Positions 16,731-25,302 of a DNA stretch of 64,000 nt are shown piece after piece (position 1 is the stretch's first letter; the number at the start of each line of letters is the position of its first letter). A program made the translations under genes and the position numbers. Below the pieces are notes generated by a model. That model was not told the DNA's origin, did no database searches, and worked only from the letters and a program-made list of their open reading frames with translations. Origin of the DNA: Oscillatoria sp. FACHB-1407 (GTDB lineage Bacteria; Cyanobacteriota; Cyanobacteriia; Elainellales; Elainellaceae). The DNA lies in NCBI RefSeq assembly GCF_014697545.1, contig NZ_JACJSA010000015.1, positions 1 to 64,000 of the forward strand, given 5' to 3'.

Positions 16731-17459
16731 TCACAACGTATTGTTGTGCTGCTGTTCTACTAACTGTTGAACAAATGTTTGATGTTCTGTTGAGCTGATT
16801 CCGGTTTGCAGCACTTCCAACACTCGCTGCATATTCCCTTGCAACATGGCAGATGTATCCAACCACAATCCAGGAAAAACCGGACTGCAAATCACTCCTT
16901 CCGAATTGGGCTGGATCAAGACGTAATCTCCATCTTGCAAACAAAACCAATCAATTTTTTGGTCAAATACTTGCCAGACGATATATTCCTGAATGCCATT
17001 CCGACGATAAGCCCGCTTCTTATCTCCTAAATCAATACTGACACTACTCGCTGCAACTTCTGCAACAAGCTCCGGTGCTCCTTCCAAATAGCCGTCTTCA
17101 CTTAAAGTCGATCGCCCACCACTCTCTGGGCTGATCAATAAAACTCCATCCGGTTGCGGTTCATTGTCGATATCCAATCGCACCGTTGGCTCAATTCCCA
17201 TGTCTACCTGAGGTGTAGCGGCTTGATAAACTCCCAGCCAGGTAATAAGCCGTCCATGAGGTTCTGCGTGGGGCTTAAAGCGCAACGGGGATGCCATATA
17301 AACCACTCCTTCAATTAATTCAGCTTTTTTGATCTCTGGCATGGCGTGATAGCGACGCTCAAATTCAGGGCGAGTTAACCTGTCGCCACTCTCCAGAGGA
17401 GGTAACGGTTGGGTTCGTGTGAACTGAGAGGGGCGGGATTCAGACCGTGAAGAAGTCAT
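16731..17459 (-). CDS. Uma2 family endonuclease-like protein
   Basis: 242 residues. The Uma2 (DUF820) fold of the PD-(D/E)XK superfamily is seen from about residue 25 to 195: E-L-I-E-G-V-V-Y, HGRLITWLGVY, PDGVLLI, PELVAEVAASS, K-R-A-Y-R-R-N-G-I-Q-E-Y-I-V-W. The acidic-Lys core residues fall in the PDG, E-V and DKKR parts. Uma2 genes are very numerous in cyanobacteria and their role is still unknown; they are often mobile or accessory. It sits between cobB and cobI, interrupting the cobalamin cluster, with a MITE-like element on its upstream side. Confidence 0.88.
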   Translation of the reverse strand: MTSSRSESRPSQFTRTQPLPPLESGDRLTRPEFERRYHAMPEIKKAELIEGVVYMASPLRFKPHAEPHGRLITWLGVYQAATPQVDMGIEPTVRLDIDNEPQPDGVLLISPESGGRSTLSEDGYLEGAPELVAEVAASSVSIDLGDKKRAYRRNGIQEYIVWQVFDQKIDWFCLQDGDYVLIQPNSEGVICSPVFPGLWLDTSAMLQGNMQRVLEVLQTGISSTEHQTFVQQLVEQQHNNTL

Positions 17460-17491
17460 GACAGCAGCATCAGGATTGAGAGGAGGTGTTC

Positions 17492-17573
17492 TATAGCCGT
17501 AGTCACTTGGGCTAGGACGGGGTGTAGGGGTGGAACCCCCAAACCCCTCCTAAATCAAGTAGCAGTAGCTATA
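17492..17573. mobile_element. MITE-like element with TATAGC ends and GGGGTGGAACCCCC core
   Basis: Left end TATAGCCGTAGTCACTTG and right end CAAGTAGCAGTAGCTATA are imperfect inverted repeats. Between them is AGGACGGGGTGTAGGGGTGG, then AACCCCC. The same build appears at 22230-22336. About 82 bp, non-coding. Confidence 0.6.
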
Positions 17574-17586
17574 ATTATCGGTGGTT

Positions 17587-18351
17587 TTAATGGAGTTGGG
17601 TTTGACTGGGAATGAGAATTAACGACCAGTAGGGTACTTCTTCGGGATTTACTTCAGTAATTGGCAGAATTCGCTGATTGGGTTGGGTTGCCCGTTCAAT
17701 GTAAAAGGCGCGATCTAACAATCCCAACTGTTCGAGAATGGAGCGAACCTTAGTAAAGTGTCTGCCCAGTTTGATGATCACAGCGGCATCCACTCCAGTG
17801 AGGCGATCGCGCAATGTCTCTGCATCCAACGTCGCAGGCATAATGGCTAACACATCATTGCGGAAGGTCAGGGGTGCGCCCAACATCGCTGCACTCGCTA
17901 ACGTAGAGGAGATTCCCGGCACAACTTCTGTGGAAAACTGCTCCGCTAACCGTTGGAACAAGTACATAAACGTGCCGTACAACATCGGCTCTCCCTCACA
18001 CAGCACGGCGACATCTCGACCTGCACTCAAATGCTCCGCAATCTGCTGAGCGGCAGCATCGTAAAAGGGTTGAGCCGATCGCTCCGGGCTAAAGGGCATG
18101 GGCATTGGGATTTCGATCTGGTCAGGACGCAGAAAATCAGCCACGATCGCCCGTGCCACACTTTTGTTATTCTCTCCAATCGGGTAAGCAATCACCGGAA
18201 CGGAGGTCAGAATTCGGTGTGCCTTGAGCGTCAGCAACTCCGGATCACCAGGGCCAATGCCCAGACCGTAAAGTTTTCCGGGGGAGTGGGGAGTAGATGG
18301 GGGAGACGCGATTAATCGCGTCTGTACAGAGGGGGGAGTGGGGGTTGTCAT
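17587..18351 (-). CDS. cobI: Precorrin-2 C20-methyltransferase
   Basis: 254 residues, SUMT-type tetrapyrrole methylase (CobI/CbiL). Motifs: GIGPGDPELLTLKA (about 31-44), CEGEPMLYGTFMYL (about 122-135), PGISSTLASAA (about 149-159). It adds the C20 methyl group that marks the corrin branch. Its first 25 residues (TPPSVQTRLIASPPSTPHSP) are encoded by an inserted GCGATTAATCGC palindrome plus CCCCACT heptamers and are not part of the enzyme fold. An alternative start further in is possible but no better ATG is seen before GIGPG. Start overlaps the cobH stop by four bases (ATGA), showing coupled translation. Confidence 0.92.
   Translation of the reverse strand: MTTPTPPSVQTRLIASPPSTPHSPGKLYGLGIGPGDPELLTLKAHRILTSVPVIAYPIGENNKSVARAIVADFLRPDQIEIPMPMPFSPERSAQPFYDAAAQQIAEHLSAGRDVAVLCEGEPMLYGTFMYLFQRLAEQFSTEVVPGISSTLASAAMLGAPLTFRNDVLAIMPATLDAETLRDRLTGVDAAVIIKLGRHFTKVRSILEQLGLLDRAFYIERATQPNQRILPITEVNPEEVPYWSLILIPSQTQLH
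18282..18345. repeat. Composite repeat forming the cobI N-terminus
   Basis: Minus strand: heptamers, GTACAGACGCGATTAATCGC, GTC, then CCCCATCTACTCCCC heptamers. Same composite as in cobB and cobL. Present directly after the start codon of cobI. Confidence 0.75.
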
Positions 18352-18977
18352 AGCTCGTTCTCTCTGGCTAATGCGTTGACTGCCGCAGCGGCGATCGCAC
18401 TTCCTCCCCGCCGTCCATGCAGGGTGATAAAGGGGACACCACGACTGTTTGCTGCCAATTCCGCTTTTGATTCAGCGGCTCCCACAAACCCCACCGGGAA
18501 ACCCAGAATTAGCGCAGGTTTAGGTGCTCCTTCATCCAGCAGTTCTAACAGGTGAAACAACGCTGTAGGGGCATTGCCAATCGCCACGACGGAGCCTTCC
18601 AGATGCGATCGCCACAATTCCAGTGCGGCAGCAGATCGGGTGGTTTGCAGACGTTGGGCGATCGCCGGAACCTCTGGGTGATTGAGGGTACAGATAATCT
18701 CATTGTCAGCAGGTAATCGTTTGCGTGTAATCCCATTGGCGACCATCTGGGAATCGCACAAAATTGGTGCGCCTGCGGTCAGGGCATCTCGTCCTGCGAT
18801 CGCCGCATCAGGAGAAGCCGCTAAATCATCCACAATGTCGGTCATGCCACACGCATGAATCAGTCGCACTGCAACCAGAGCCAGATCATCGGGTAAGCGA
18901 CTCAGATCTGCCTCAGCCCGAATGATGGCAAAAGATTTTCGGTAGATATCATCCCCATTCCGGAGGTAGTCAATCAT
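18348..18977 (-). CDS. cobH: Precorrin-8X methylmutase
   Basis: 209 residues, CobH/CbiC family. The catalytic His is His41 in RLIHACGMTD. Other conserved blocks are PILCDSQMVANGITRKRLP, GNAPTALFHLLELLD and GFPVGFVGAAESKAEL. The enzyme moves the methyl group from C11 to C12 to make hydrogenobyrinate or cobyrinate. It is translationally coupled to cobI downstream. Upstream lies a non-coding region containing a MITE-like element. Confidence 0.95.
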   Translation of the reverse strand: MIDYLRNGDDIYRKSFAIIRAEADLSRLPDDLALVAVRLIHACGMTDIVDDLAASPDAAIAGRDALTAGAPILCDSQMVANGITRKRLPADNEIICTLNHPEVPAIAQRLQTTRSAAALELWRSHLEGSVVAIGNAPTALFHLLELLDEGAPKPALILGFPVGFVGAAESKAELAANSRGVPFITLHGRRGGSAIAAAAVNALARENEL

Positions 18978-19567
18978 GGTCTTGCTGCTCCGACTTGTTA
19001 GAGATCACACTGACTGTTCCGATATCAAGGACTATGAATTTAATAACATCATTTCTTGCCCTTCTCCGACTCGGAACTGCTGTGTATACATAAGCCTTCA
19101 TAGCCCCCTACACCCCCCAAAACTAAGGGTCTTTGGGCACTTGTCAAGGGTCTTGACCCGATCAGAGCACCCGTACCTGGAACCGATGCGAAGCGTGCCT
19201 TTGGGTTAACCGAAACACCTTCTGCCAGGGAGTTTGGCTTCGACGTGAGCTCAGCCGAACGGGGATTCTCCCCCAATGCCTGGTTCTCGAACTCATTGAA
19301 GCAATCGAGTGTCTCATTGACAAAATAGAGATGTGTATACACCGTAGCCTCGGAGAGGAGTGCCATAGACGGGGCAAGATTGCCGAAGTTATTTAATCTA
19401 CGATTCTAAGCCAATGAAGTGTATCACACTAAAAGTACAAAACTTTAATTTCAACGACCGTTGCGCGAGTCACTCGTTCAGATCCAGAACCGAACCAACT
19501 ATGATAATCCAGCAACCAGACAATTGCATCATCTGGCTTGCCAACTGTTGAACTCAGGAACGCTGTA
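18978..19567. mobile_element. Intergenic with a MITE-like element at about 19071-19360
   Basis: Between divergent cobH and cobL. Inverted ends: CTTCTCCGACTCGGAACTGC then TGTGTATACA (from 19071) and TGTGTATACACCGTAGCC then TCGGAGAGGAG (to about 19360). The interior is about 270 bp and shows no enzyme motif. The related element at 33132-33290 has similar GTGTACACA ends. No gene is supported. Confidence 0.45.
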
Positions 19568-20827
19568 ATGCAAAAGTGGCTGTCGATTGTGGGGATTGGG
19601 GAGGATGGACTGACGGGATTGAATGAGGTGGGGCGATCGCTCCTGGCTCAAGCAACGGTTGTTGTTGGGGGAGAACGCCATCTTGCCATGTTACCTCCCG
19701 ACGACCCACGAGAAAAACTGCTTTGGACTTCACCCATCGAAGATTCGTTGAATCAAGTGCTTGACCGTCGTGGGCAAGCCGTTTGCGTTCTCGCCAGTGG
19801 TGATCCGATGTGTTATGGCATTGGAGTCACGTTTACCCGAAGAGTTGCGATCGCAGAAATGACGATTGTTCCCGCACCGTCCGCCTTTAGTCTTGCTTGT
19901 GCCCGATTGGGTTGGTCACTCACCGATGTAGAAACCCTGAGTTTGTGCGGTCGTGATCCCAACCTTCTGAATGCCGTACTGTATCCCGGTGCCCAAATTT
20001 TGGTGCTCAGTGCCGATCACTCCACCCCTACAACTGTTGCCCAACTCCTAACGAACCGAGGCTATGGCGACAGCCAAATTACCGTCTTAGAACGCATGGG
20101 CGGCATCCATGAACGCATCATCCAAGGCATGGCTTCCACCTGGAATGCCCCTGATCTGGCTGACTTAAATACAATTGCGATCGCCATTCCCCACTCTGCA
20201 CAGATGCAATTACCCGCACAGGCGCGATTAATCACGCCTCCCCATTCCCCACTCCCCATTCCCCATTCCCCCCATACCCCCGGACTTCCCGACACCGCCT
20301 ATCACCACGATGGACAACTCACCAAACGAGAAGTACGTGCCGTTACCCTGTCTGCCCTTGCGCCCTTACCGGGACAACTGTTGTGGGATGTCGGTGCTGG
20401 TTGCGGATCTATTGGCATTGAATGGATGCGGAGCCATCGCAGGTGTCGAGCGATCGCCATTGAACAGCATTCAACACGTCTGCAATACATCGCTGCCAAT
20501 GCTGCTTCGCTGGGTGTTCCCCATCTCAAAATCATCGCAGGAGAAGCCCCGATCGCCCTGAAAGATCTGCCTCAACCGGATGCCATCTTTATTGGTGGCG
20601 GATTAACCACACCCGATTTGTTTGAAACCTGCTGGACAGCACTCCCTTCAGGAGGTCGGTTAGTTGCCAACGCAGTTACAGTTGAGGGTGAAAGCGTATT
20701 GTTCCAGTGGCAACGTCAGTGGGGCGGCGAACTGATTCGCATTGCGATTCAACGGGCAGAGCCTGTGGGTCATTTTCTAGGTTGGAAAGCCATGGCACCT
20801 GTGACACAGTGGGTTGTAGCGAAGTAG
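19568..20827 (+). CDS. cobL: Precorrin-6Y C5,15-methyltransferase (CbiE-CbiT fusion)
   Basis: 419 residues. N-terminal tetrapyrrole methylase half (CbiE): VGIGEDGLTGL at the start, ASGDPMCYGIG, VPAPSAFSLACARLGW. C-terminal CbiT half: LTKREVRAVTLSAL, then SAM motif DVGAGCGSIGIEWMR. Together they methylate C5 and C15 and decarboxylate the C12 acetate. A TTG 30 bases upstream is in frame, but ATG at 19568 with AGGAACG upstream and an immediate QKWLSIVGIGEDG is preferred. Between the halves (about residues 218-240) is a Pro/His/Ser linker (PPHSPLPIPHSPHTPG) encoded by the same composite repeat as in cobB and cobI. Confidence 0.92.
   Translation: MQKWLSIVGIGEDGLTGLNEVGRSLLAQATVVVGGERHLAMLPPDDPREKLLWTSPIEDSLNQVLDRRGQAVCVLASGDPMCYGIGVTFTRRVAIAEMTIVPAPSAFSLACARLGWSLTDVETLSLCGRDPNLLNAVLYPGAQILVLSADHSTPTTVAQLLTNRGYGDSQITVLERMGGIHERIIQGMASTWNAPDLADLNTIAIAIPHSAQMQLPAQARLITPPHSPLPIPHSPHTPGLPDTAYHHDGQLTKREVRAVTLSALAPLPGQLLWDVGAGCGSIGIEWMRSHRRCRAIAIEQHSTRLQYIAANAASLGVPHLKIIAGEAPIALKDLPQPDAIFIGGGLTTPDLFETCWTALPSGGRLVANAVTVEGESVLFQWQRQWGGELIRIAIQRAEPVGHFLGWKAMAPVTQWVVAK
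20215..20280. repeat. Composite repeat forming the cobL interdomain linker
   Basis: ACAGGCGCGATTAATCACGC then CTCCCCATTCCCCACTCCCC heptamers. Same order and orientation relative to the gene as in cobB and cobI. Confidence 0.75.
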
Positions 20828-20992
20828 TCATACAATGATAAAGACATCAAAGACAACAAAAGAAGTGATTTTTCACTAACTGAATTGCTTGCTGATGAAG
20901 GTATGTCAGCACCTGAGAAAGTAAAGCCGAATCCTTCTAAAGAACTATGTGAGTTTGTTATTAAATGCTTTAGCTTGAATAGGAGCCATTAA
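20828..20992 (+). pseudogene. Start-less open stretch after cobL
   Basis: Directly after the cobL stop the same frame stays open for 54 codons with a protein-like composition (DFSLTELLADEGMSAPEKVK... CEFVIKCFSLNRSH). There is no ATG near its beginning. It may be the tail of a lost gene. No family recognised. Confidence 0.25.
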
Positions 20993-21022
20993 GTATTTGA
21001 TGCGGTTACTAAAACTTTTAAT

Positions 21023-21826
21023 ATGCAATTCCAGAAGAATTTTTGGACGAGACGAAATGTTCTTCGACTTGGAATTGGTTTTGTCTTGCCAATCGTAATC
21101 TCTCCTATCATCAGCTGTACCGAGCTGACTTCATCCACAATGAGCACCTTAAAGCAAGCGAACTCAGCCGCATCAGGACGATTACAATCTCGCCCAATGC
21201 AACCAACACAAGTTGGTTCTCCTGGACTACATCCCCTCAATTTGGATGGCGGACGAGATGGTTGGCTCTATGTTCCTGCTGCTTACCGAACCGATCGCCC
21301 CACACCGTTGTTGCTCATGCTGCATGGGGCAGGTGGAGATGCTGAAGGTGGACTGAGAATCGTACAGAATTTGGCAGACGCATTCCCAACGATTGTGCTG
21401 GCTGTGGATTCCCGCCGACAGACATGGGATGTGATTGTTGATCGCTATGGTCCTGACATCGCTTTTATTGATCAGGCACTTGCACAAACCTTTGCTCGTT
21501 ATGCAATTGATCCAGATCGTATTGCGATCGCAGGGTTCTCGGATGGAGCATCCTATGCCCTTTCTGTAGGCATCACCAATGGTGATTTGTTTAATCACAT
21601 TCTTGCTTTTTCACCAGGATTTATGGCACCTGCTGATCAGGTCGGTACACCACGGGTCTTTATTTCTCATGGTCTACAAGATGCTGTATTGCCCATTGAT
21701 CGGTGTAGTCGCCGCATTGTACCGCAGTTACGGAGAGCGAGGTATGAGGTTGTGTATCGGGAATTTGATGGCCCACACACGGTGCCAGAGGCGATCGCTC
21801 GTGAAGGCATGACCTGGTTTACTTGA
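21023..21826 (+). CDS. Exported alpha/beta hydrolase, probable Tat lipoprotein
   Basis: 267 residues. The N-terminus carries a twin-arginine motif TRRNVLRLG and then a lipobox-like PIISC (Cys at about 32), so export by Tat and lipid anchoring are predicted. The hydrolase domain shows LLLMLHGAGGDAEGG (oxyanion region), the nucleophile elbow GFSDG (about 175-179), an Asp in the HGLQDAVLP region and the catalytic His in FDGPHTVP near the end. This is the esterase/depolymerase (LpqC-like) layout. Substrate unknown: a polyester, carbohydrate ester or phospholipid are possible. Monocistronic, followed by a MITE-like element. Confidence 0.8.
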   Translation: MQFQKNFWTRRNVLRLGIGFVLPIVISPIISCTELTSSTMSTLKQANSAASGRLQSRPMQPTQVGSPGLHPLNLDGGRDGWLYVPAAYRTDRPTPLLLMLHGAGGDAEGGLRIVQNLADAFPTIVLAVDSRRQTWDVIVDRYGPDIAFIDQALAQTFARYAIDPDRIAIAGFSDGASYALSVGITNGDLFNHILAFSPGFMAPADQVGTPRVFISHGLQDAVLPIDRCSRRIVPQLRRARYEVVYREFDGPHTVPEAIAREGMTWFT

Positions 21827-21858
21827 TGCTGATCGTGGTAACTGACGTTAGTGTGTAG

Positions 21859-21962
21859 TATAGCTTTGGTCAGAGAGCTGAAGGCAAAGGCAATGACTCA
21901 AACCCGGATGCTGGACAGCTTCCTGACTCGCCTCCGCCTCATCGAATGTAGCTACGGTTATA
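21859..21962 (-). mobile_element. TATAGC fold-back element, copy A
   Basis: About 104 bp, on the minus strand, with ends TATA-C-GTAGCTACATTCGATG and CCAAAGCTATA. Two further copies at 35214-35318 and 52452-52556 share the ends, GAGTCAGGAAGCT, and GGGTTTGAGTCATTGCC. No coding capacity. Internal AAGCTT-type inverted repeats let it fold back. Confidence 0.75.
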
Positions 21963-21966
21963 CACG

Positions 21967-22215
21967 TTACTGTGAAGATTCATTGGACTCGATCTCGTGT
22001 AGTAACGCTTCATCAGAATAAGTGTTTTGCCAATCACCTGATAGCTTCAGCCGGACTGATTTCGCTCCGCCACTGGGGGTACATACAACCCAATAGGTGT
22101 CTTCTTGTCCTTTCACTTTAGCCGCGTCCTGGTGCTCTGTCTGGTCAGACAAACCTGTAAACGCCTGAACACAAGTCCAGGTAGTGCCATCAGAATGGGT
22201 GATTTCTCGTTGCAC
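21967..22215 (-). CDS. Small conserved hypothetical protein
   Basis: 82 residues, soluble. A beta-rich composition with MQREITHSDGTTWTCVQAF then a DTYWVVCTPSGGAKSVRLKLSGDWQ stretch suggests one small compact domain with two Cys. I recognise the type as an uncharacterised cyanobacterial protein, but cannot name a function. It lies between two MITE-like elements (21859-21962 and 22230-22336). Confidence 0.6.
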   Translation of the reverse strand: MQREITHSDGTTWTCVQAFTGLSDQTEHQDAAKVKGQEDTYWVVCTPSGGAKSVRLKLSGDWQNTYSDEALLHEIESNESSQ

Positions 22216-22229
22216 AACTATTCTCCAGT

Positions 22230-22336
22230 TCTAGCAGTACTCACTAAGGTTAGGACGGGGTGCAGGGGTGGAACCCCTGGCTGAGGGCGCAGCCCCCACA
22301 CCCCCTTATGTCCTAATGCCTAGGTGTAGGGCTATA
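22230..22336. mobile_element. MITE-like element with GGGGTGGAACCCC core
   Basis: Left end TCTAGCAGTACTCACTAAGG then TTAGGAC and right end GTCCTAATGCC then TAGGTGTAGGGCTATA are imperfect inverted repeats about 27 bases long. The core is two hairpins, AGGGGTGGAACCCCT and GGGCGCAGCCC. Same family as 17492-17573. Confidence 0.65.
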
Positions 22337-22569
22337 TTGCATTATGGCGATCGCTGCTTTAACGCGGGTGACTACGGCTATCAATTCAGATCGCTTGTGA
22401 CAAAAATATTCCCCTCTAGCACGCGCGACCAGAGGAGATTGTTTTTGCCGTACCACGTTTTGTCGTATCACTTTGTTATGTCATTCATCATAGATGGCAA
22501 ACTCTCCTGCCCCACTCTAACTATCAGCAGAAGTTCAACTCTGACCAGAGTATGACTTACAAAGCGCAG
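22337..22569. other. Intergenic after the ABC permease operon
   Basis: No gene or clear terminator seen here. One HIP1-like site lies near 22348. Confidence 0.4.
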
Positions 22570-23499
22570 TTATTCTAATTTGACACGAGGGTTGACCAAT
22601 GGCATGACTAAATCGGCTAACAAATTTCCTAACACGATCGCCACGGCTGACACTAACACGACTCCTGTGATGACGGGAATATCCACCACTTGAATCGCTT
22701 GCCAGATCAATTGCCCAATTCCCGGCAAACCAAACACACTCTCTACGACAACGGCTCCGCTCATAAAGATGCCGATATCAAGTCCAATCATGGCAATAAT
22801 CGGTGGAATCGCGTTACGAAGGGCATGTTTGAACACGACGATCGCCCCACTCGCGCCTTTGGCTCTGGCTGTGCGAATGTAGCCCTGTCGCATCACATCG
22901 ACCATCGACGATCGCATCATGCGTGAATACCATCCACCTCCCGCAATGCCCAACGTCAGAGCCGGGAGAACCAGATGTTTCCAGGAGCCGTAGCCACCTA
23001 AGGGAAACCAACCTAACTGATAGGAGAATAAATACAGCAAGATTAACCCTACGGCAAATTGAGGAGCCGATACGCCGATAAACGACATCACCATAACAAG
23101 GCGATCGCTCCCCGTATCGCGTTTCACAGCGGCATAAATGCCTGCGGTGAGTCCGATCAGCAGTTCAAAGGCGATCGCTCCCAGCATCAAAAATCCGGTG
23201 GCGGGTAAGCGACTGAGAATCAGTTCCAGTACCTGAGTTCGTTGGATGTACGATCGCCCCAAGTCACCGTGTAGCAACCGTCCGAGATATTGCAAATATT
23301 GAATGGGAATGGGTTGATCTAACCCTAATTGGCTACGAATTGAGGCGATCGTTTCGGCAGTGGCACTGCGTCCGGCGATCATGCGGACTGGATCAGCGGG
23401 AATTAAAAACGCTAACAAAAATGTGATTAAGCTGATGCCTAACAGAACAAATAGAACTTGTAATAATCTTCGTGAAAGATAGATTAGATAGCATTTCAT
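22570..23499 (-). CDS. Peptide-type ABC transporter permease (DppB family)
   Basis: 309 residues, six predicted membrane helices. N-terminal MKCYLIYLSRRLLQVLFVLLGIS and the first periplasmic domain are typical of DppB/OppB/GsiC permeases. The EAA loop (GYIRTARAKGASG, about 205-217) that contacts the ATPase is present. It directly abuts the upstream dppC-like gene with no gap. Last gene of the SBP-acetamidase-DppC-DppB operon. The substrate could be a peptide, nickel, or an amide-type nitrogen compound in view of the acetamidase gene in the operon. Confidence 0.88.
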   Translation of the reverse strand: MKCYLIYLSRRLLQVLFVLLGISLITFLLAFLIPADPVRMIAGRSATAETIASIRSQLGLDQPIPIQYLQYLGRLLHGDLGRSYIQRTQVLELILSRLPATGFLMLGAIAFELLIGLTAGIYAAVKRDTGSDRLVMVMSFIGVSAPQFAVGLILLYLFSYQLGWFPLGGYGSWKHLVLPALTLGIAGGGWYSRMMRSSMVDVMRQGYIRTARAKGASGAIVVFKHALRNAIPPIIAMIGLDIGIFMSGAVVVESVFGLPGIGQLIWQAIQVVDIPVITGVVLVSAVAIVLGNLLADLVMPLVNPRVKLE

Positions 23500-24345
23500 T
23501 TATCGTCCTCGCTCGGTTGGATCAACCGCATCCCGCACCCCATCCCCGACTAGATTAAACGCCAACGACACAATCAGAATTGATATTCCTGGAAAGATGA
23601 TCAGCCAGGGAGCCGACTGCAAAAATGATTGGCTTTCGTTGATAATGCCTCCCCAGGATGGGGTCGGGGGTTGCACTCCCACGCCTAAAAACGACAGAGT
23701 TGCTTCTTGTAAAACGGTCGTCGAGATGCCCAACGTGCCCCACACCAGAGCCGTTGGAATCAGGTGAGGCACAATATGCCACCACAAAATTTGAAACCGA
23801 GTTGCACCGAGCGATCGCGCCGCTTGAATGTGTTCCTGTTCCACCAGAACGGACACCTGGGAATAAACGACTCGCGCAATTTGTACCCAGTTCACCAAGG
23901 CGATTACCATTGCCACAATCCACAAACTGGGGCGCAAAATCGCTGCTAGTGCGATCGCCAACAGCAACGCTGGAAACGCCATCATCAAATCGGTAAAGCG
24001 CATGATGGCTTCACCAACGAATCCCCGCACAAACCCGGCGATCGCCCCCAGTGTGATTCCCAACAAGACGGCGATCGCGTTTGCCACGACACCCACCAGT
24101 AGCGACACTCGTGCCCCATACAGTAGTCGAGTGAATAGATCGCGACCTAACAAATCCGTGCCCAACCAGAACTGACTGCTGGGCGGTAACGGTGAACCTT
24201 GCAGGCTCAAACCCTCGACAAATTGCTCTGTGGGACTGTAGGGCGCAATGACTGGAGCCGCGATCGAGACAATCACAAAGATCGCCACAATCACCGCTCC
24301 AATCACCGCCAGGCGATCGCGCTTAAACTGATTCCAAAAATCCAT
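23500..24345 (-). CDS. Peptide-type ABC transporter permease (DppC family)
   Basis: 281 residues with a short cytoplasmic N-terminus (WNQFKRDRLAVIGAVIV), the DppC motif APYSPTEQF, and WLGTDLLGRDLFTRLLYGARVSL, which is a hallmark of the second permease. The EAA loop is EHIQAARSLGATRFQILWWHI (about 170-190). It pairs with the adjacent DppB to form the membrane channel. Ends one base before the dppB start codon; begins seven bases after the acetamidase stop codon. Confidence 0.9.
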   Translation of the reverse strand: MDFWNQFKRDRLAVIGAVIVAIFVIVSIAAPVIAPYSPTEQFVEGLSLQGSPLPPSSQFWLGTDLLGRDLFTRLLYGARVSLLVGVVANAIAVLLGITLGAIAGFVRGFVGEAIMRFTDLMMAFPALLLAIALAAILRPSLWIVAMVIALVNWVQIARVVYSQVSVLVEQEHIQAARSLGATRFQILWWHIVPHLIPTALVWGTLGISTTVLQEATLSFLGVGVQPPTPSWGGIINESQSFLQSAPWLIIFPGISILIVSLAFNLVGDGVRDAVDPTERGR

Positions 24346-24351
24346 ACGGGA

Positions 24352-25302
24352 TTAATCAAACACCACTTTTGGCAAGTAACACGACACAATCCAATTCGGC
24401 ATATCCACAATTTCACTAATCCGCAGATCAGCGCAGACGCTACACAGCATATACGCCTCTACAGGATTGAGATGGTGGGTTTTGCCTAACCAATCGATCA
24501 TGCTGCTGACGGCATCCCGACTGGCGACGAATAGGTCGGGGGAAACGCCTGTGGTGGCGTAATAGCCCTTGCTATCGAGGTGGCGTGTTACCGGGGCAAA
24601 GGTTTCAAACTGGGGCGTTTTGATTGCGGTCGCTTTGATCAGGTCAATGGTAAAAATCCCCGTCATCGGGCTTTCGATCGCCGTTCCGCAGACTTCGCCA
24701 TCGCCTTGAGCCGCATGGGTATCGCCCATCGAGAGCAATCCTCCAGCGACTTCTACAGGTAGGTACAGCACACTTCCTGCCGACAAGTCGCGGATGTCCA
24801 TGTTGCCTCCAACTCGTCGAGGAGGTACGACGCTGTGATGTCCCGCTTCCGCTAAGGCAACCCCGATCGTTCCGACAAAGGGCTTGAGCGGAATTTTCGC
24901 GCCCAACCCCGTTGCCGTTGGATCAGTGCCAGTCGTCTCGTACTTCCAGATGTGGATAGCCGGTTCCGTGAACTGATCCGCCAGCAGTCCGAACCCCGGA
25001 AAGATGCCTGTCCAACCCCAACCGGAGGTTTGAAACTCGTGAATTGTGACTTTGAGAATGTCTCCCGGTTCGGCTCCATCCACGTAGATGGGACCCGTGG
25101 TGGGGTTGGTTTTGCCAAAGTCAAAGGCGAGAATGTCTGCGGCTGTGGATTCGGTGCTGAGTTGTCCGCCAGAGGCATCGTTCATCTGCACCTCAACCGT
25201 TTCACCAGGGGCGATCGCCAGTTGCGGGGGAAAAGTGTGATCCCACCCGCAATGACACTGATGGGAATGGATGGTGTGATGCGTCTTATTCAGGCTTTGC
25301 AT
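24352..25302 (-). CDS. Acetamidase/formamidase family protein
   Basis: 316 residues, FmdA_AmdA family, which hydrolyses short amides such as formamide or acetamide to ammonia and the acid. Conserved parts: F-D-F-G-K-T-N, VDGAEPGDILKV, GWGWTGIFPG, PRRVGGNMDIRDL (about 190-202) and GDTHAAQGDGEVCG (about 217-230). The start at 25302 gives MQSLNKTHHT and overlaps the end of the upstream binding-protein gene by 17 bases; the longer open frame is a shadow of that gene. Its place between the binding protein and the two permeases suggests the transporter brings in an amide that this enzyme then cuts. That is inference. Confidence 0.88.
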   Translation of the reverse strand: MQSLNKTHHTIHSHQCHCGWDHTFPPQLAIAPGETVEVQMNDASGGQLSTESTAADILAFDFGKTNPTTGPIYVDGAEPGDILKVTIHEFQTSGWGWTGIFPGFGLLADQFTEPAIHIWKYETTGTDPTATGLGAKIPLKPFVGTIGVALAEAGHHSVVPPRRVGGNMDIRDLSAGSVLYLPVEVAGGLLSMGDTHAAQGDGEVCGTAIESPMTGIFTIDLIKATAIKTPQFETFAPVTRHLDSKGYYATTGVSPDLFVASRDAVSSMIDWLGKTHHLNPVEAYMLCSVCADLRISEIVDMPNWIVSCYLPKVVFD

